Shown piece by piece: positions 47,259 to 58,883 of a DNA stretch of 64,000 nt. A program made the translations under genes and the position numbers. Positions within the stretch are counted from its first letter, which is position 1. The number at the start of each line of letters is the position of its first letter. The notes beneath the pieces are model-generated. The model was not told where the DNA came from and made no database searches. It saw only the letters and a list, made by a program, of their open reading frames with translations. The stretch spans positions 9,117,547 to 9,181,546 of the forward strand of contig OZ017767.1 of the NCBI GenBank assembly GCA_963969345.1. Direction: 5' to 3'. The stretch comes from Turbatrix aceti. Lineage: Eukaryota > Nematoda > Chromadorea > Rhabditida > Panagrolaimidae.

Positions 47259-47812
47259 GTGTACACAGAGTTGTTCAATTCGACAGTTTTCAGTGCTCGC
47301 TCTGCTCGCGCTCTTTGAGCAATTCAATTTTCCGTGCTCGCTCTGCTCATGCTCTTTGAGTTCCTAAAATTTTCGCGCTCGCTCCGCTCGCGCTCTTTTA
47401 TTCTCAGATTCTCTGCTCTTGCTCTGCTCACGCTCGTGAGTTGAGCAGGAGCGAGCAATGAGCAAACATGGCTCACACATAAAAAAGTGAATTTTGAGCC
47501 AAAATTCAGTTCCTCACTAAAAGAAAGACCGTATACTCTTTGGAGATACCCCCAACATCGTGTTTTTGATCGAAACTACCAGTATTTTAGTATTTGTAGC
47601 ACTAAATTTATAGTGAGCAGTGCTGATTTTAAAAATTTCTCTTGCTCGCTCTGCTCGCGCTCTTTGAGCAATTCAATTTTTCGTGCTCGCTCTGCTCACG
47701 CTCATTGAGCACTCCAATTTTTCGCGCTCGCTCCGCTCGCGCTCGTGAGCTGAGCAGTGAGCGAGCAGTGAGCAGGAGCAATTTGGTGAGCATCGAACAA
47801 CTCTGGGTGTAC
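47259..47812. mobile_element. 554-bp MITE-like element, copy 3
   Basis: Same element, inverted ends and AGCAG flanks as in units 1 and 2. Confidence 0.75.
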
Positions 47813-48497
47813 AGCAGCAACCAGAGCAAAACACGACTGTAGACAGGTTCTTTTTGGTAAAAAACAAATTGTAAAAAAAATATTCTATTTATTTATTCGG
47901 TTATAAAACTTTGTATATCATTTTACAATAACGCATTCTCATTACAAATTTTGCATTTCATGCAATCAGCGTCCTACATATGTGCGTACGCGGCGCCTGC
48001 CGTGATGTGCGTACGCGGACAAATCGTACAAACCGTTCGTTCTTTTTGCGCGCGTTTTCAAAATTCATTTTATGATAAAATTTGTTATGAAGTGCGTTAT
48101 GAGATTTACATGAACACACTCAAGATTACCAAATATGTAATCACAATTACTAGAATTACCGTATAAAAAATTAGAATTCAACGGTGCCAAAATTACTTAC
48201 AACCTTTGGCAAACCAAAAATTACTATTATTTGCTATTTCCCGAGATGTCGTTCACCTACCCGATTTGGTGATACATTACACCACAGATCAAAGTGTCAC
48301 AATCGATCATCACAAACATGTGTCTTGACAACCGATTAGAATCCAACCATGCACAAAAACACAGAATTTTGTGTCGTTTGTGTGCAGCGCAACCATAGAT
48401 TATAAACAAACCCCTTGCATGGATCCCATAAAAGGATTCCCCACAACACAACGCTGTTATCAAAGACAGTTCAAGACTTCAAAACAATCGTCTCAAA

Positions 48498-51013
48498 ATG
48501 CTGACCGTTGCTCTGCTTATAGTAATTATCAGCCTTGTTTTGTTCCACAATTTTTACTGGAAACGACGGAACTTGCCTCCTGGTAATTTTTGAAGCTTTT
48601 TTTATAAATGAACTATCTTAGCAACAAAAACATGTTACAGGCCCCGCCCCGCTGCCATTAATAGGAAATGCCCTCCAAATGGCATACTACGATTCGTACA
48701 AATGTTTCTTCAAATTTGCCGAAGATTACGGCGATGTCCACACGCTTTGGTTCGGCAATACGCCGATGGTAATGATCAGCAGTGCCGAAAAAATCCAGCA
48801 ATACTTTATCAAGAATGGAGAAGCACTTTCTGGTCGGATGAAGCATAGTCCGATTTTTCATGACCTCACGAGGGACGGAAAGTACGGTATTGTCTTTACT
48901 GATGGCGAACTTTGGCGGGAAACGAGAAGATTCACTTTGCGGGTCCTTAGAGACTTTGGTATGGGCAAAAATTTGATGCAGGAGCGGATTCTCAATGAAA
49001 TCGATTGGTTGCTGAAGAAAATTAAGGAAGATATCCAGACAGGCGAACACGACGTGAACGGCATCGATATCAAGAACCACATTGATCTGACTGTCGGCAG
49101 TGTGATAAACAGCGTCGTCTATGGATTTGGACTCAGCAACAAAAATCGACAAGCTGAATTTTTTGAACAAAAAAAGAGGTTCCAGAAAGTGATTGACAGC
49201 ATGGACAGCCCGATCTTCCGGGTTCTGCTTTTTGCAGATAACTCACTTGTCTTTAAACTACCCGGCATCAGTGGAACACTGAAAAAAATGAAACAAGATT
49301 TTCAGCCTTTTAGGGACGCGATTTCTGATCAGGTTGACCAGCATGTCAGAGACTTGGTCGAGGACACGGAACCGACGGATTTCATTGACGCTTTTCTGAA
49401 GGAGAAGAAGGTCCAGGAAGCCAAGGGAAAGGCCAGCGATATGTTCACGTGAGTTTGATTTTGCCGGAAAGTATTTCAAGTATTTCTGATAGTATCAGTA
49501 AGGTTTCATCAATTTTTCCAACAGTTTTTGCACAAGCTCCAAGCTGGCTAAATGACGCGTGCCGTAATTTCTATTTTTTTGGTTTTTGGCACGAGATAAT
49601 TCAAAAATCAAGCGTCATCTCTGATCAAAAAACATTGATAATTTTGTCCGTAAAAAACAAAAAAATGGAAAAACCATTTTTGAAAACGCAAAAAAAAAAC
49701 AAAAAAGACAAAACACATTTCAAATTTTGTAAACTTAAAAAAAAATAGTACTGATTGCGGTTTTTTGTGCGCGCTAAACCTGACTATGGCACGAAAATAA
49801 ATACAACGCACGAAAAGTCTCTCATTCGTGCGTCGTGGCAGCCAACACTGGCCGCACCAAAACCGTTGCTCTGATCAGTTGATTTTTCACGAGTGGCAAA
49901 TTAATGCTACCACCTACACTAAATCGCCGTTTTTTTGCCCAAAAATAAAAGAAAGGTTTGCATCGTTTTGTGATTGACTGACCGACTGAAGAATGGTTTG
50001 GCTTGTGTCGGTTGATCAGTTGCGCGCGTTGACGCAACTTGCCGGCACTATCTGATCGTGAACTTCAGTCCCTATTTTCTTTTTACAAAAAAATTTAGAA
50101 TGTCATAAATTGAGCTACAGTTGCAGGTGCGTTTTTTTGAACAAAAATTGTTCGGTAAGAAACAGAAAATAATTATGTTTGAAATCAAACACTAAAAAAA
50201 TTAGAAAATCGTATTTTTTAACAAATACCACTTTTTTTTGTGTAAAAGTTCTGGAAAAAATTTTGGAAAAAAATATTGCAATTAATTGTTTGCAATATTT
50301 TAGTATTTTTTTCAAAACACGGTATGTATTTTTCAGCAAACACCAACTAACAATCACGACCATGGATCTGTGGCTTGCAGGCCACCACACAACATCCGTA
50401 ACCATAAACTGGGGTATTTGCTTCCTCGCATCGCACATTGATATCCAAGACAGACTCCACGCCGAGCTAAACCGTGAAATCGGGTCCGATCAATTTGTGA
50501 CAATGTCTGACAAACCCAAGCTCCCGTTCACCAATGCAGTCATCATGGAAGTCCAGCGTCACGCGAATATCGTGCCAGTAAACATCCCGCATCGCCTTCT
50601 GGAGCCGGTGACCGTCGATGGATACACGCTGCCGACAGACACATACGTTGTCGCGCACATCGGTCCCGCGATGCACCAGACGCCGCTTTTCCCCGAACCG
50701 ACGATTTTCAACCCCGGTCGCTATCTCGACGAGAACGGAAACTTTTCACCGTTGTCGGAAGTCATGCCATTTGGAATCGGAAAGCGGTCCTGCGCCGGGG
50801 AAGCTCTCGCGAGAGCAGAGCTGTTTTTAATTATGGCGAATTTCTTTAATCAGTTCAGGGTTTGTTAAAGGCGTTTTTGGGTTTTTCGGGGGGTTATAAG
50901 CATGATTTTGGTTTCAGGTCACGTTGCCGAAAGGTCAGAAGCTGGATTTCAAGCGGAGGGGAATTGCAAGGGATCCTCCGACGTACAAGGTTTTTATCGA
51001 GACCAAATGGTAA
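48498..51013 (+). CDS. Cytochrome P450, nematode CYP33/CYP2-like, copy 3
   Basis: Exons 48498-48582, 48641-49448, 50337-50859 and 50918-51013. Same reading as copies 1 and 2. The 3' flank continues to 51249 before leaving the repeated unit, so this copy has the original right-hand surroundings. Confidence 0.92.
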
Positions 51014-51249
51014 CCTTTTGTGCGCAACAATGTTAGAACACGAAAATATTGAAGCAGATTACTCTCAATTTTTTTTCGTTCATAATCCATTATAAATCCG
51101 TTCATTAATAATATGTAATTGTTTCTTTTTTTTTAAATTTAATTAAATAAATAAAATGTTGATATTTGATATTTTTGTTCGAGAAATCGAGCAAACGCTA
51201 AAAAAATACGAACATGATTGCAAGCAAACACAAATTAATTTTTTTAATT

Positions 51250-51588
51250 AGCAAATTAAAAAAAAATTCCTAATTTAAATTTTTTAATTAAAAAATAAAA
51301 AAAAATTTTCAAATTTATGTTTTTTTATTTGTGCAAAATTTTGTTAAGAACGTAAACTTTGGTAATCAAAGGTTTTTTCGTTTGGACAACAGTCTTTGCT
51401 AATTTTTTCATGGCAAAAGTCGATGAATATTATCAATTATAACTTTATAATCGATTACGCACAAAAAACATAAATAAATATTCCAAAAAAGGCAAGAAAT
51501 CAATTGGAACAAACAAGTATTAAAAATGGCGCTATTTTTTTGAAACCAGATGATCGATTACGCGTTGGCTTTCTCGAGTTTGATTTGA
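51250..51588. other. AT-rich flank right of the tandem array
   Basis: Runs of A and T followed by the 3' side of the minus-strand RBR gene. GATCGATTACGC-like and AATCGATTACGC sequences occur near 51451 and 51549. No gene seen. Confidence 0.5.
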
Positions 51589-53215
51589 TTAATTTATGTC
51601 CAAACGTTCAATTCTACGCTCATCAATTTCCTCGGCACTTTCGTGGATCAAGCACGTCTTTCGGCATTGTGGACACGGACGGCCATTGAGATTGATATTT
51701 CCGCACTGACAAAAATGATCGTAACCCGAAATGGCCTTGTGGCACAGGTAGCAGTAGTGCTGACCACAGCGGCAAGTCATGTGATTGCATCCGTCTTCCT
51801 TGATGAATTGGGCGTGGCATCGGGTGCATTTTCGGACAACGATGTCGTCGATTTGTGTTGCGCTAAAACAAATTCTGTAAAAAATGCGAGACAAAAACCG
51901 AAAAAAAAGTATTTACCGTCGAAGAGCCCTCTGAACTTCCTCACAAGTCTGGAAGGGATGGTATGCGGCATTGCATTTCTGGCACTGACTATATCCACAC
52001 GGACAGGTGAATACAGAGTTGTTGGGGTCGCCTACGTAAGCCATGCCGCATTGGTTGCATCGCACGAGATCGTCGGTCTTTGCAGCCGCGGCAGCGATGG
52101 ATTCGGCCTGGAGACGTTTGGAGAGGGCCGTGTGGACGGAATCGTCGAGGTAGAAGTAGAAATCGTCTGGAATTAAAAACAAAAATATTTTTTGAACGCA
52201 ACGCTTACATGAAGCCACCGAAATGAAGCTAAACGACTGATTTTTATAAAATTTTGGAAATAAATAATTTTTGTTACAGGCTTTGTTTGAATTTGTGTAA
52301 TTTTATTTTGCAGAACCCCGAAAACTGAATAAATGACCCGACACCAAAATTTTAATTTTTTGGTAATTTTGGCAAGCGATAATTATTAGAAAATCTGTAA
52401 TGTGGCATTTATAACTCTAAAAATCACCACAAAAAGAATTTCGAATAAAAAAAGTCACTTTCATTGCGGTACTTTTTTTAGGTCAGACCATTTTTTTTAT
52501 TTTGACAGATTTTTAACTTAAAAAAAGGTAGTTTCTTAAATGGTAAAAACTAGCCGTTTTTGAAAAATTGAATTTTATAAAAATTTGCCAAATAACCACT
52601 CCAGAAACCCGATGAAAGCAAGAAATATGAAAACTCACTGAAGAGGATAACATTCCGGCATCCAGCCTCGACGCACTTGAGTCCGATGCCACCAGGTGGA
52701 AGCGCAGCGTCGCCGATGGCAGTTCTGGCCAATCCGCGGATGCAATCCACGCAAATCGGGTGATTGGCACGCCCGATGCCGGTGTTGTAGAAATCGTTGC
52801 AGAGAATTCGACCATCCGTGATTTGATATGTTTCGAAGCAAATTTCGCATTTGAAAGCTTTGCTGTCATCTCTTTTCTCTGAATTGGAATTCGTCGGTCT
52901 GGTGGGCCTTGCGGTAATGTGACGAGGTTCCCAACCGTCGTCGTCTGCCTCGTCACTGCTGACATCGGGCGTGATGGAAGCAGCAGGTCGATGGTTACGA
53001 CACCAATTCTGCGTATGCCCGCGCTGACCGCAGAGAGGACAAATTTTTTTCTGAAGATTTCGGCAATCCTGGATCTGATGACCTCTTTTCTTGCAGAATT
53101 TGCAGAAAACCGTCGCATATCGTTGATTGCGCTGCCCCTGGGGCGGAAAGTTGTTGTTAATAAAATAATCTTCCGGATTTTCAACCACTTGAAGATATCC
53201 GGTATACAATTCCAT
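51589..53215 (-). CDS. RBR E3 ubiquitin ligase (RNF216/TRIAD3-like) with two zinc knuckles
   Basis: Predicted exons: 52639-53215, 51917-52166 and 51589-51862, in phase, 366 residues. Two CCHC knuckles come first (C38-C51 CKFCKKRGHQIQDC; C59-C72 CPLCGQRGHTQNWC), then an acidic linker. RING1 starts at CEICFE (about residue 123) and runs to KCVEAGC. IBR follows (RCNQCGMAYV..CQKCNAAYHP), then RING2 (KCTRCHAQFIKEDGCNHMTCRCGQHYCYLC). The cysteine in DGCNHM is the expected thioester-forming residue. The part after RING2, ISGYDHFCQC..CPQCRK, resembles RNF216/TRIAD3. It should take ubiquitin from an E2 and pass it to a substrate, probably in the cytoplasm; the knuckles suggest RNA or protein binding. 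It lies directly downstream of, and is clearly paralogous to, the larger gene at 53937-56141. A TTATCCAG acceptor-like site lies just before the start. Confidence 0.9.
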
Positions 53216-53936
53216 TGTTGTCGCTGGATAAGTCACACGAGTTGGCAAGTGTATACTCCTATGAAGGCCGTGGGGCGCTTCACATAACCCGAAGAAGAGT
53301 GTCCTAAAAATCAATCAAAATGCACGTTTACAAGGTAAAATTCAAAAAATGTCAATCATACACGTTACACAGAAAAACAGCCGTGTACACAAACGACATC
53401 CATAAAAACGCACCGATATCGATATATGTAATGTATTTACAATTCTAAAAAAAATCGGCAAAACGTCAGCGGGTCAACAAAAGAAAAAAGTTTCGCGCTA
53501 GGAGCATAGAAAATCACAAAAACAGGTGTATCATTCGATGCTAACAAAGAACATAATTTGTGGTGCAAACACTTCATTTCTTATTTATTTGTCATTTGAT
53601 TACATGACGCATAACATTGTGGACTCGCCTGCAAAACAAAAAAAACTGACTGGTCGATATATGCTTTTTTTCCTTTCGATATGCTTTTTTTGCGGAGAAC
53701 GTATACCAAAATGCAAAAAAAAATATTCAGGGATCGTCGCGACCACCGTACACACAAAATATATGTTTTGCAACCAATTGTATTTATCAATTACCACTTT
53801 ACAATGCGGATATGAAATAAAGATGAAATGAAAAAATGAAAAAAAAATTTGTTGGGGCAAATTTTGACAAGTATTAAAAAATGACCGTTTTTTAAATTCC
53901 AGGTGAAAAAAAAAGACCATTCAATTCTACAATAAA
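53216..53936. other. Region between the two RBR genes
   Basis: About 720 bp of AT-rich DNA holding the 3' side of the larger RBR gene and the promoter side of the smaller one. A perfect palindrome TATCGATA is at 53417-53424. No gene seen. Confidence 0.5.
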
Positions 53937-56141
53937 TTAAGCCAGAAGCTCAATTCTACGCTGATCAACAACATCGGCACTTTCGTGAACCAAACACGTC
54001 TTTCGGCATTGTGGACACGGACGGCCATTGAGATTGACGTTGTTGCACTGACAAAAATGATCGTAACCCGAAATGGCCTTGTGGCACAGGTAGCAGTAGT
54101 GCTGACCACACCGGCAGGTCATGTGGTTGCATCCGGATTCCTTGATGAATTGGGCGTGGCATCGGGTGCATTTTCGGACAACGATATCGTCGATCTTGTT
54201 GGCGCTGAAAATTTGAATAATGATAAATCGAATTGGAATACAAAAAAAAACTATGTACCGCCGGAGTTCCTTCATGACATCTTCGCATGTCTGCGAAGGA
54301 TGATAGGCTGTGTTGCACCTTCTGCACTGCCTGAATCCGCATTCACAGACGAAAACGCTGTGGAATTGGTCGTAGACGTAGGTCACCCCGCATCGACTGC
54401 ATGTCACAAAGTCGTCGGATTTGGCTGCGGCAATGCACTCGGATTGGAGGCGCTTTGAAAGGGCTGTATGATCCGTGTCTTGGAGATATTGTTGGAAGTG
54501 ATCTGAATTTGGATCGTGCAAAATTTTTTTTGTAGTTTTTGAACGGTGTCAAAAAAATTTTCATTAAAAAATGACATTTTTTCTCACAGGTATCGGCAAA
54601 AATTTCCGGTTCTGATTTGAACGTAAAAAATTAAACTCACTGAAAAGAATGACATTCTGGCATCCAGCTTCGACGCATTTCAGCCCGATGCCACCAGGTG
54701 GAAGCATAGCCTCTCCGATGGCAGCTTTGGCCCAGCTTCGGATGCAATCCACGCAAACCGGATGTCTGCCTTTCCTCGTGCCCGCTTTGAAAAAATCAGT
54801 ACACAGAATTCTGCCATCCGCGATTGGGTATTCTTCGAAACAAGTGCTGCATTCAAAAACAGGTCCTTTCGGCTTGGCTTTCGCGGGTTGAACATTATTC
54901 GCATTTTTCCTTACCCTAGATTTTCGGCGGCGATTTCTTTTCTGTGCTTGAGCGCCGACAGGTAAGTTTGCGCCGGTCGGGAGTACGTTGTTGGGGCGGG
55001 TATCCTTCTTTGGGTGCACTACTGCGTTCTTTTTAGCCTTGGGCTGTGGAACGTTGGGAACTGTTTTACCAGCAGTGCCTGATGCAGTTGGACCGTTTCT
55101 GCGACACCAATTCTGCGTATGTCCATTTTGGCCACATAACGGACACTTGACTTTCTTCAGCTTCTGGCAATCCATGATTTCGTGGCCTGGTTTCTTGCAG
55201 AATTTGCAGGTCGCCGATGCAGCAGTAACCGCAGCCGTAGCCGCAGTCGGAGCGGTAGAAGTTGAAGTCGTTGTCAGTCGTTGTGGAACACGGGACACGG
55301 GCAAGGGTATTGGACGCGGTGGGGGAACAGTTCGTGCATTTGCTAAACTGGGAATAGCAGCAGTCGATCGTTGAGGAATACGAACTGAACTCGTAGCAGA
55401 GCTTTGAGCTGCTCGTTGCTGTTGATACCCATTGGTTACTGTACTCGACGATGTCGGACCAGATCGCTGAGGCTGTGCCGTACTCGTTGATCCCGCAACA
55501 GTTGTATTCGATCGCTGTGGATCACGAAACGAGACATGAGATGGTAATGGACGCGGTGGGGGATTTGTTGTACTCGGTGTAGCAACAGTCGAACGTTGAG
55601 GAATCGTAGCAGAACTTGGAGTTGCCCGTTGCTGTTGTTGACCATTGACAGATGTACTGGATGACGCTGGACCAAGGCGAGTCGGACACGTCAGACGGGA
55701 ATGACCATATCTGCCGCACAGATAACAGCGAAAATGACATACAGTGTGATCGTGGCCTTGCTGGTGGCAGTAAAGACATTTGGCAGGGGGAGCAACGGCA
55801 GCATTGGCGTTGGTAGCAGTCGATCGTGGTTCATTTGTTGAACTCGGAGTAGCAACAGTCGATCGTTGAGGAATGCAAACCGAACTCGCAGCAGCTCCTT
55901 GTTGTTGTTGTTGTACCCGACCGAGACGATCCGGACACGTGAGACGGGAATGACCATCGACGCCGCACAATGCACAAGAAAAATCCGCCCTACGAACCGG
56001 GCATTTTGTCAAATCGTGGCCTTCCAGGCGGCAGTAAGAACAGCGGTTAGGAGCCTATAATAAAAAAGTGCACTCGTATAGTATATTTTTTTCAAAACAA
56101 AAAAAAATATATTTTACCTTTTTTCCAAGAAAATTCCCCAT
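53937..56141 (-). CDS. RBR E3 ubiquitin ligase (RNF216/TRIAD3-like) with six zinc knuckles
   Basis: Predicted exons: 56118-56141, 54641-56054, 54259-54502 and 53937-54204, all in phase, 649 residues. The first exon encodes only MGNFLGKK, a plausible N-myristoylation signal followed by basic residues. Six CCHC knuckles follow: CSYCRLEGHDLTKC (residues 13-26), CALCGVDGHSRLTC (35-48), CLYCHQQGHDHTVC, CYLCGRYGHSRLTC, then after a long Ser/Thr/Pro/Gln-rich stretch CKFCKKPGHEIMDC and CPLCGQNGHTQNWC. A basic segment (KRNRRRKSRVRK) precedes RING1 (CSTCFEEY..KCVEAGC), IBR (CSRCGVTYVY..CRRCNTAYHP) and RING2 with catalytic DGCNHM-type SGCNHM. The RBR half is nearly the same as in the neighbour, so the two genes arose by duplication, and knuckles 1-4 were gained or lost. 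Expected to be a membrane-associated or RNA-linked ubiquitin ligase (inference). Confidence 0.9.
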
Positions 56142-57618
56142 ACGTCAAGTGAATAAATTGTATAGGCAGAAAACGACTGAACACTATCGAGGAGAAAAGA
56201 GAAAGCTGAAATTTTTTACACACACATAAGATAGTGAAAAGCAACAACACATGGATGGTTTATATTGTGAACGTTCGACATCGCAAGGTGAACTTTGTCG
56301 CATGACTAATGTGAATTTTTGTGTCCCCTTGTCAGCTCAATAATCGGGAAAAAGTATTTATAATTAAGCTGGCAAATTGATATGAACAAAAAACAGCTAG
56401 ATTAAAAATACAGATTTTAGGGTGTACTCATTTGTTACATGACTGACTACGCGTATAAATAATAAAAACAAACAAAAAAATTGAATGTTTGTGAAATAAA
56501 ATGTCAACAAAAAAGAACAATGAAGGAAAAAATACGATTATTGTGTGTTAAAAACCGGGCACGGCACAGGTTAGTACATGTAGTATTTATAATATAGCGA
56601 GCGAAGTACAAAAAATGTTTGTAGGAAACAATTGGTTCAGAGCGTTTTTGATATCGCATGACACCAAAAATATGATAAATAAATAAAATATTTATAATAA
56701 ACAGTGGTCAAAAAAAACATTCAAGGGACTTGCAATTTTTGTTGTGACTCGGAAAACAATAACATAAAAATGTTTGGGCGCGGAAGAAAGAAAAGCGAGG
56801 AGAAAATAAGGAGAACGCACATTTGAGTGCGCGTTCCTTTCCGACTGTTGTTTGGCCTGCTGAGAAACGGCAGCGCTCGCGATAAAACGCAATACTACAG
56901 ATAAGTTTACAGAAAAAATCACTAGAAATTATCGCAAAAATATAAAAAAAAGGAAAAAGGAACATTTGAATAACTAAATTGTAACTAACATAAGAAAAAA
57001 GGCAAAACTGAAAGACAAACCGTTTATGTAGAAGTGAACATACTTTGCGGTCTCAACGCGATCTACCAATATAGGATATGGTCGCGTTGAGACCATCCGA
57101 GTGATCTCTTTTGTCAGTATGCGTTTGTCCGTCCCAAACGAACTAACGAACATCTAACAAAATTGCAGTTTTTTGTTAAATTCATTTTGTGATCATTACT
57201 AATTTTGAGATGTGTTATATTTATTTATATTTACAAGTATTGTTATTATTTATATGAAATACTTGATATAAAAGCTCTATTACAGGTTTAACTTAATTCT
57301 TAGAATTCTCGACAATTACTAGCCCACCTTTTTTTACACCTTCGCCAAACGTTTGTTTGACGAATTCAAAAAAACGCATCTTTTGCATCTTCTGCAGTTT
57401 TTTTTTGCACTTACCTTATAGGTATATTTGTGCTCGTTGAGATTTAGGAAGTAAATATTGTACCATTATGTACTTTTGTTTGTTTTCGATAAACATGTTT
57501 TTAGTATCTTGCATCAAAAGCGTGCGTTTAAGTCAATTTTATTTATCATTTTGCTGAATAAGGTGACACAACCGATCAAACAAGTCAACAGATTGTCAGG
57601 TGTACACCTGAGTGTATC
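56142..57618. other. Intergenic region between RBR gene and glycine-rich peptide cluster
   Basis: AT-rich, about 1.5 kb. It holds the promoter side of the larger RBR gene on the left and a perfect hairpin at 57049-57094. On the right lies a flank (57330-57520) that is recognisably similar to 58535-58735 in front of the next peptide gene (shared TTTGTGCTCGTTGAGATTT / TTTGTACTCATTGAGATTT). No further gene seen. Confidence 0.55.
57049..57094. repeat. Perfect 13-bp inverted repeat with GGTCTCAACGCGA arms
   Basis: Arms at 57049-57061 and 57082-57094 are exact complements, with a 20-base AT-rich loop. The arm is the same motif as the core of the dispersed repeat in the TAF1B-like introns, so this is probably a palindromic member of that family. 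A small RNA hairpin is possible but less likely. Confidence 0.75.
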
Positions 57619-57626
57619 TATATAAG
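57571..57626 (+). promoter_or_regulatory. Promoter module of glycine-rich peptide gene 1
   Basis: ACCGATCA at 57571-57578, a perfect palindrome CAGGTGTACACCTG at 57597-57610 and a TATA box TATATAAG at 57619-57626, 70 bp before the ATG. The order matches the other four genes; the CAGGTTAAC box is replaced here by the CAGGTG palindrome. Confidence 0.65.
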
Positions 57627-57688
57627 AAAGGCACTCACTATACAGTGATATCACAAACTCATTGTGATCTACATACATATTTTTCATC

Positions 57689-57934
57689 ATGAGATACTTT
57701 GTCGTAGTTGCTGTCATCCTTGCCGTCATCATCTGCTCTGCAGTTGTTAATGCTCAATTCGGCGGTGGAATGTATGGCCGAGGTGGTGGATACGGTAATA
57801 TGGGCGGCGGATACGGCGGCCGGGGTGGCGGATATGGTGGCGGATATGGTAACGGATACGGCGGCGGATATGGCCGTGGAGGTTATGGATATGGTGGCAA
57901 CGGCGGCGGTATGTTCGGCGGATTTGGTCGTTAA
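57689..57934 (+). CDS. Secreted glycine-rich peptide 1 (NLP/caenacin-like), 81 aa
   Basis: Intronless. A signal peptide (MRYFVVVAVILAVIICSAVVNA) is predicted to be cut before QFGGGMYG, leaving a mature part of about 59 residues made of GGGYG and GRGGGYG repeats and ending GGFGR. Gly-Arg at the very end is a possible C-terminal amidation signal, giving an F-amide, and the N-terminal Gln could cyclise. The design resembles nematode YGGYG-type NLP/caenacin peptides induced in epidermis by infection, but a cuticle or matrix role is also possible. AATAAA at 58053-58058. First of five similar genes on this strand. Confidence 0.9.
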   Translation: MRYFVVVAVILAVIICSAVVNAQFGGGMYGRGGGYGNMGGGYGGRGGGYGGGYGNGYGGGYGRGGYGYGGNGGGMFGGFGR

Positions 57935-58174
57935 ATTTCGCTGTGATTGAAACCGATTTGATTGTTGTGTTTTACAAGAAAAACACATTTTTCTTTTGTA
58001 ACGTTTTTAAAAATACATTGACGTGATTTCCGGATATCCCTTGTCAGATGAAAATAAAAAAGATGAAAAAAATTGAGCTACAACAAATTGCAAGTATCGA
58101 TGTTCCAAAAACCTAATAAATGAAAAAATGAAAACAGTAATTTTACAGTGTTAAATTATTTTAAAAATCAGATT

Positions 58175-58500
58175 AGATCACTTTTCAGATCATATCAGCT
58201 TATACATAGATAAGATCACTTTTCAGATCATATCAGCTTATACATAGATAAGATCACATGAGTTCAGATCACAGATAATCCAGATCAAATCACGGATTAT
58301 TCAAATCAGATAGCTCTGACACAAACCAGATCACATAAGGTCAGATAAGATCACAGGGGTCAAGCCAAATCAGATTAGATAAAATCAGATCAGATCAGAT
58401 CAGATCAGATCAGATCAGATCAGATCAGATCGAAGCAGATCAGATCAGATCAGATCAGATCACAGATGATCCAGATCAGATCATATGCAAATGATCCGAT
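58175..58500. repeat. GATCA satellite with a 38-bp duplication
   Basis: Starts with two exact 38-bp copies (58175-58212, 58213-58250) containing TTTTCAGATCATATCAGC. It then degenerates into AGATCA-rich sequence and includes uninterrupted (GATCA)n arrays at about 58385-58430 and 58436-58460. It lies between the first and second peptide genes. Confidence 0.9.
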
Positions 58501-58767
58501 GTGCCCTCTCTAATGGAAATTGGAGCTTTCTTTCTAGCCCTCCTTTTTTTATGACTTCACTTTAACGAACTGAAAAAATGTATATACCTGCTTCGCAACC
58601 ATGGCTGTCTTTGTATGACAAATCTGTACTCATTGAGATTTGGTCAAATGTGTATCACTATGTACTTTGATTTGTTCATAATAAAAACATGTTATCATTA
58701 GACATCCAAAATGTTCAGGTTCATTTTACTTTTTTATTCGTCATTTCACCGAACAAGGGGTGACAAA

Positions 58768-58823
58768 ACCGATCATTCCCAACAAACAGGTTAACACATT
58801 CTCACATTAGGTGTGTATATAAG
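58768..58823 (+). promoter_or_regulatory. Promoter module of glycine-rich peptide gene 2
   Basis: ACCGATCA at 58768-58775, CAGGTTAAC at 58787-58795, TAGGTGTG and the TATA box TATATAAG at 58816-58823, 68 bp before the ATG. The sequence GGTGACA-AACCGATCA is shared with gene 1. Confidence 0.7.
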
Positions 58824-58883
58824 CGATCGGCACCGATTCACTGATACCGCGTATTTTACTGACAGTGTCATTCATTCTTCAAT

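Larger units (their letters stand above)
44125..51249. repeat. Tandem unit, copy 3 (about 7.12 kb)
   Basis: Third copy. Identity with the other units stops at 51249, where the sequence turns from TTTTTAATT into AGCAAATTAAAA. This gives the right-hand breakpoint of the array, in AT-rich DNA with a short shared GCAAAT. Confidence 0.97.

Noticed and set aside
41360..51013. Treating the P450 copies as diverged paralogues with different functions
   Set aside because: I found no residue difference among the three copies, so they are identical duplicates or an assembly duplicate.
57285..57320. Spliced-leader RNA gene suggested by GGTTTAACTTAATT
   Set aside because: The rest does not match a known spliced leader, there is no clear Sm-binding site and no stem-loop structure follows.
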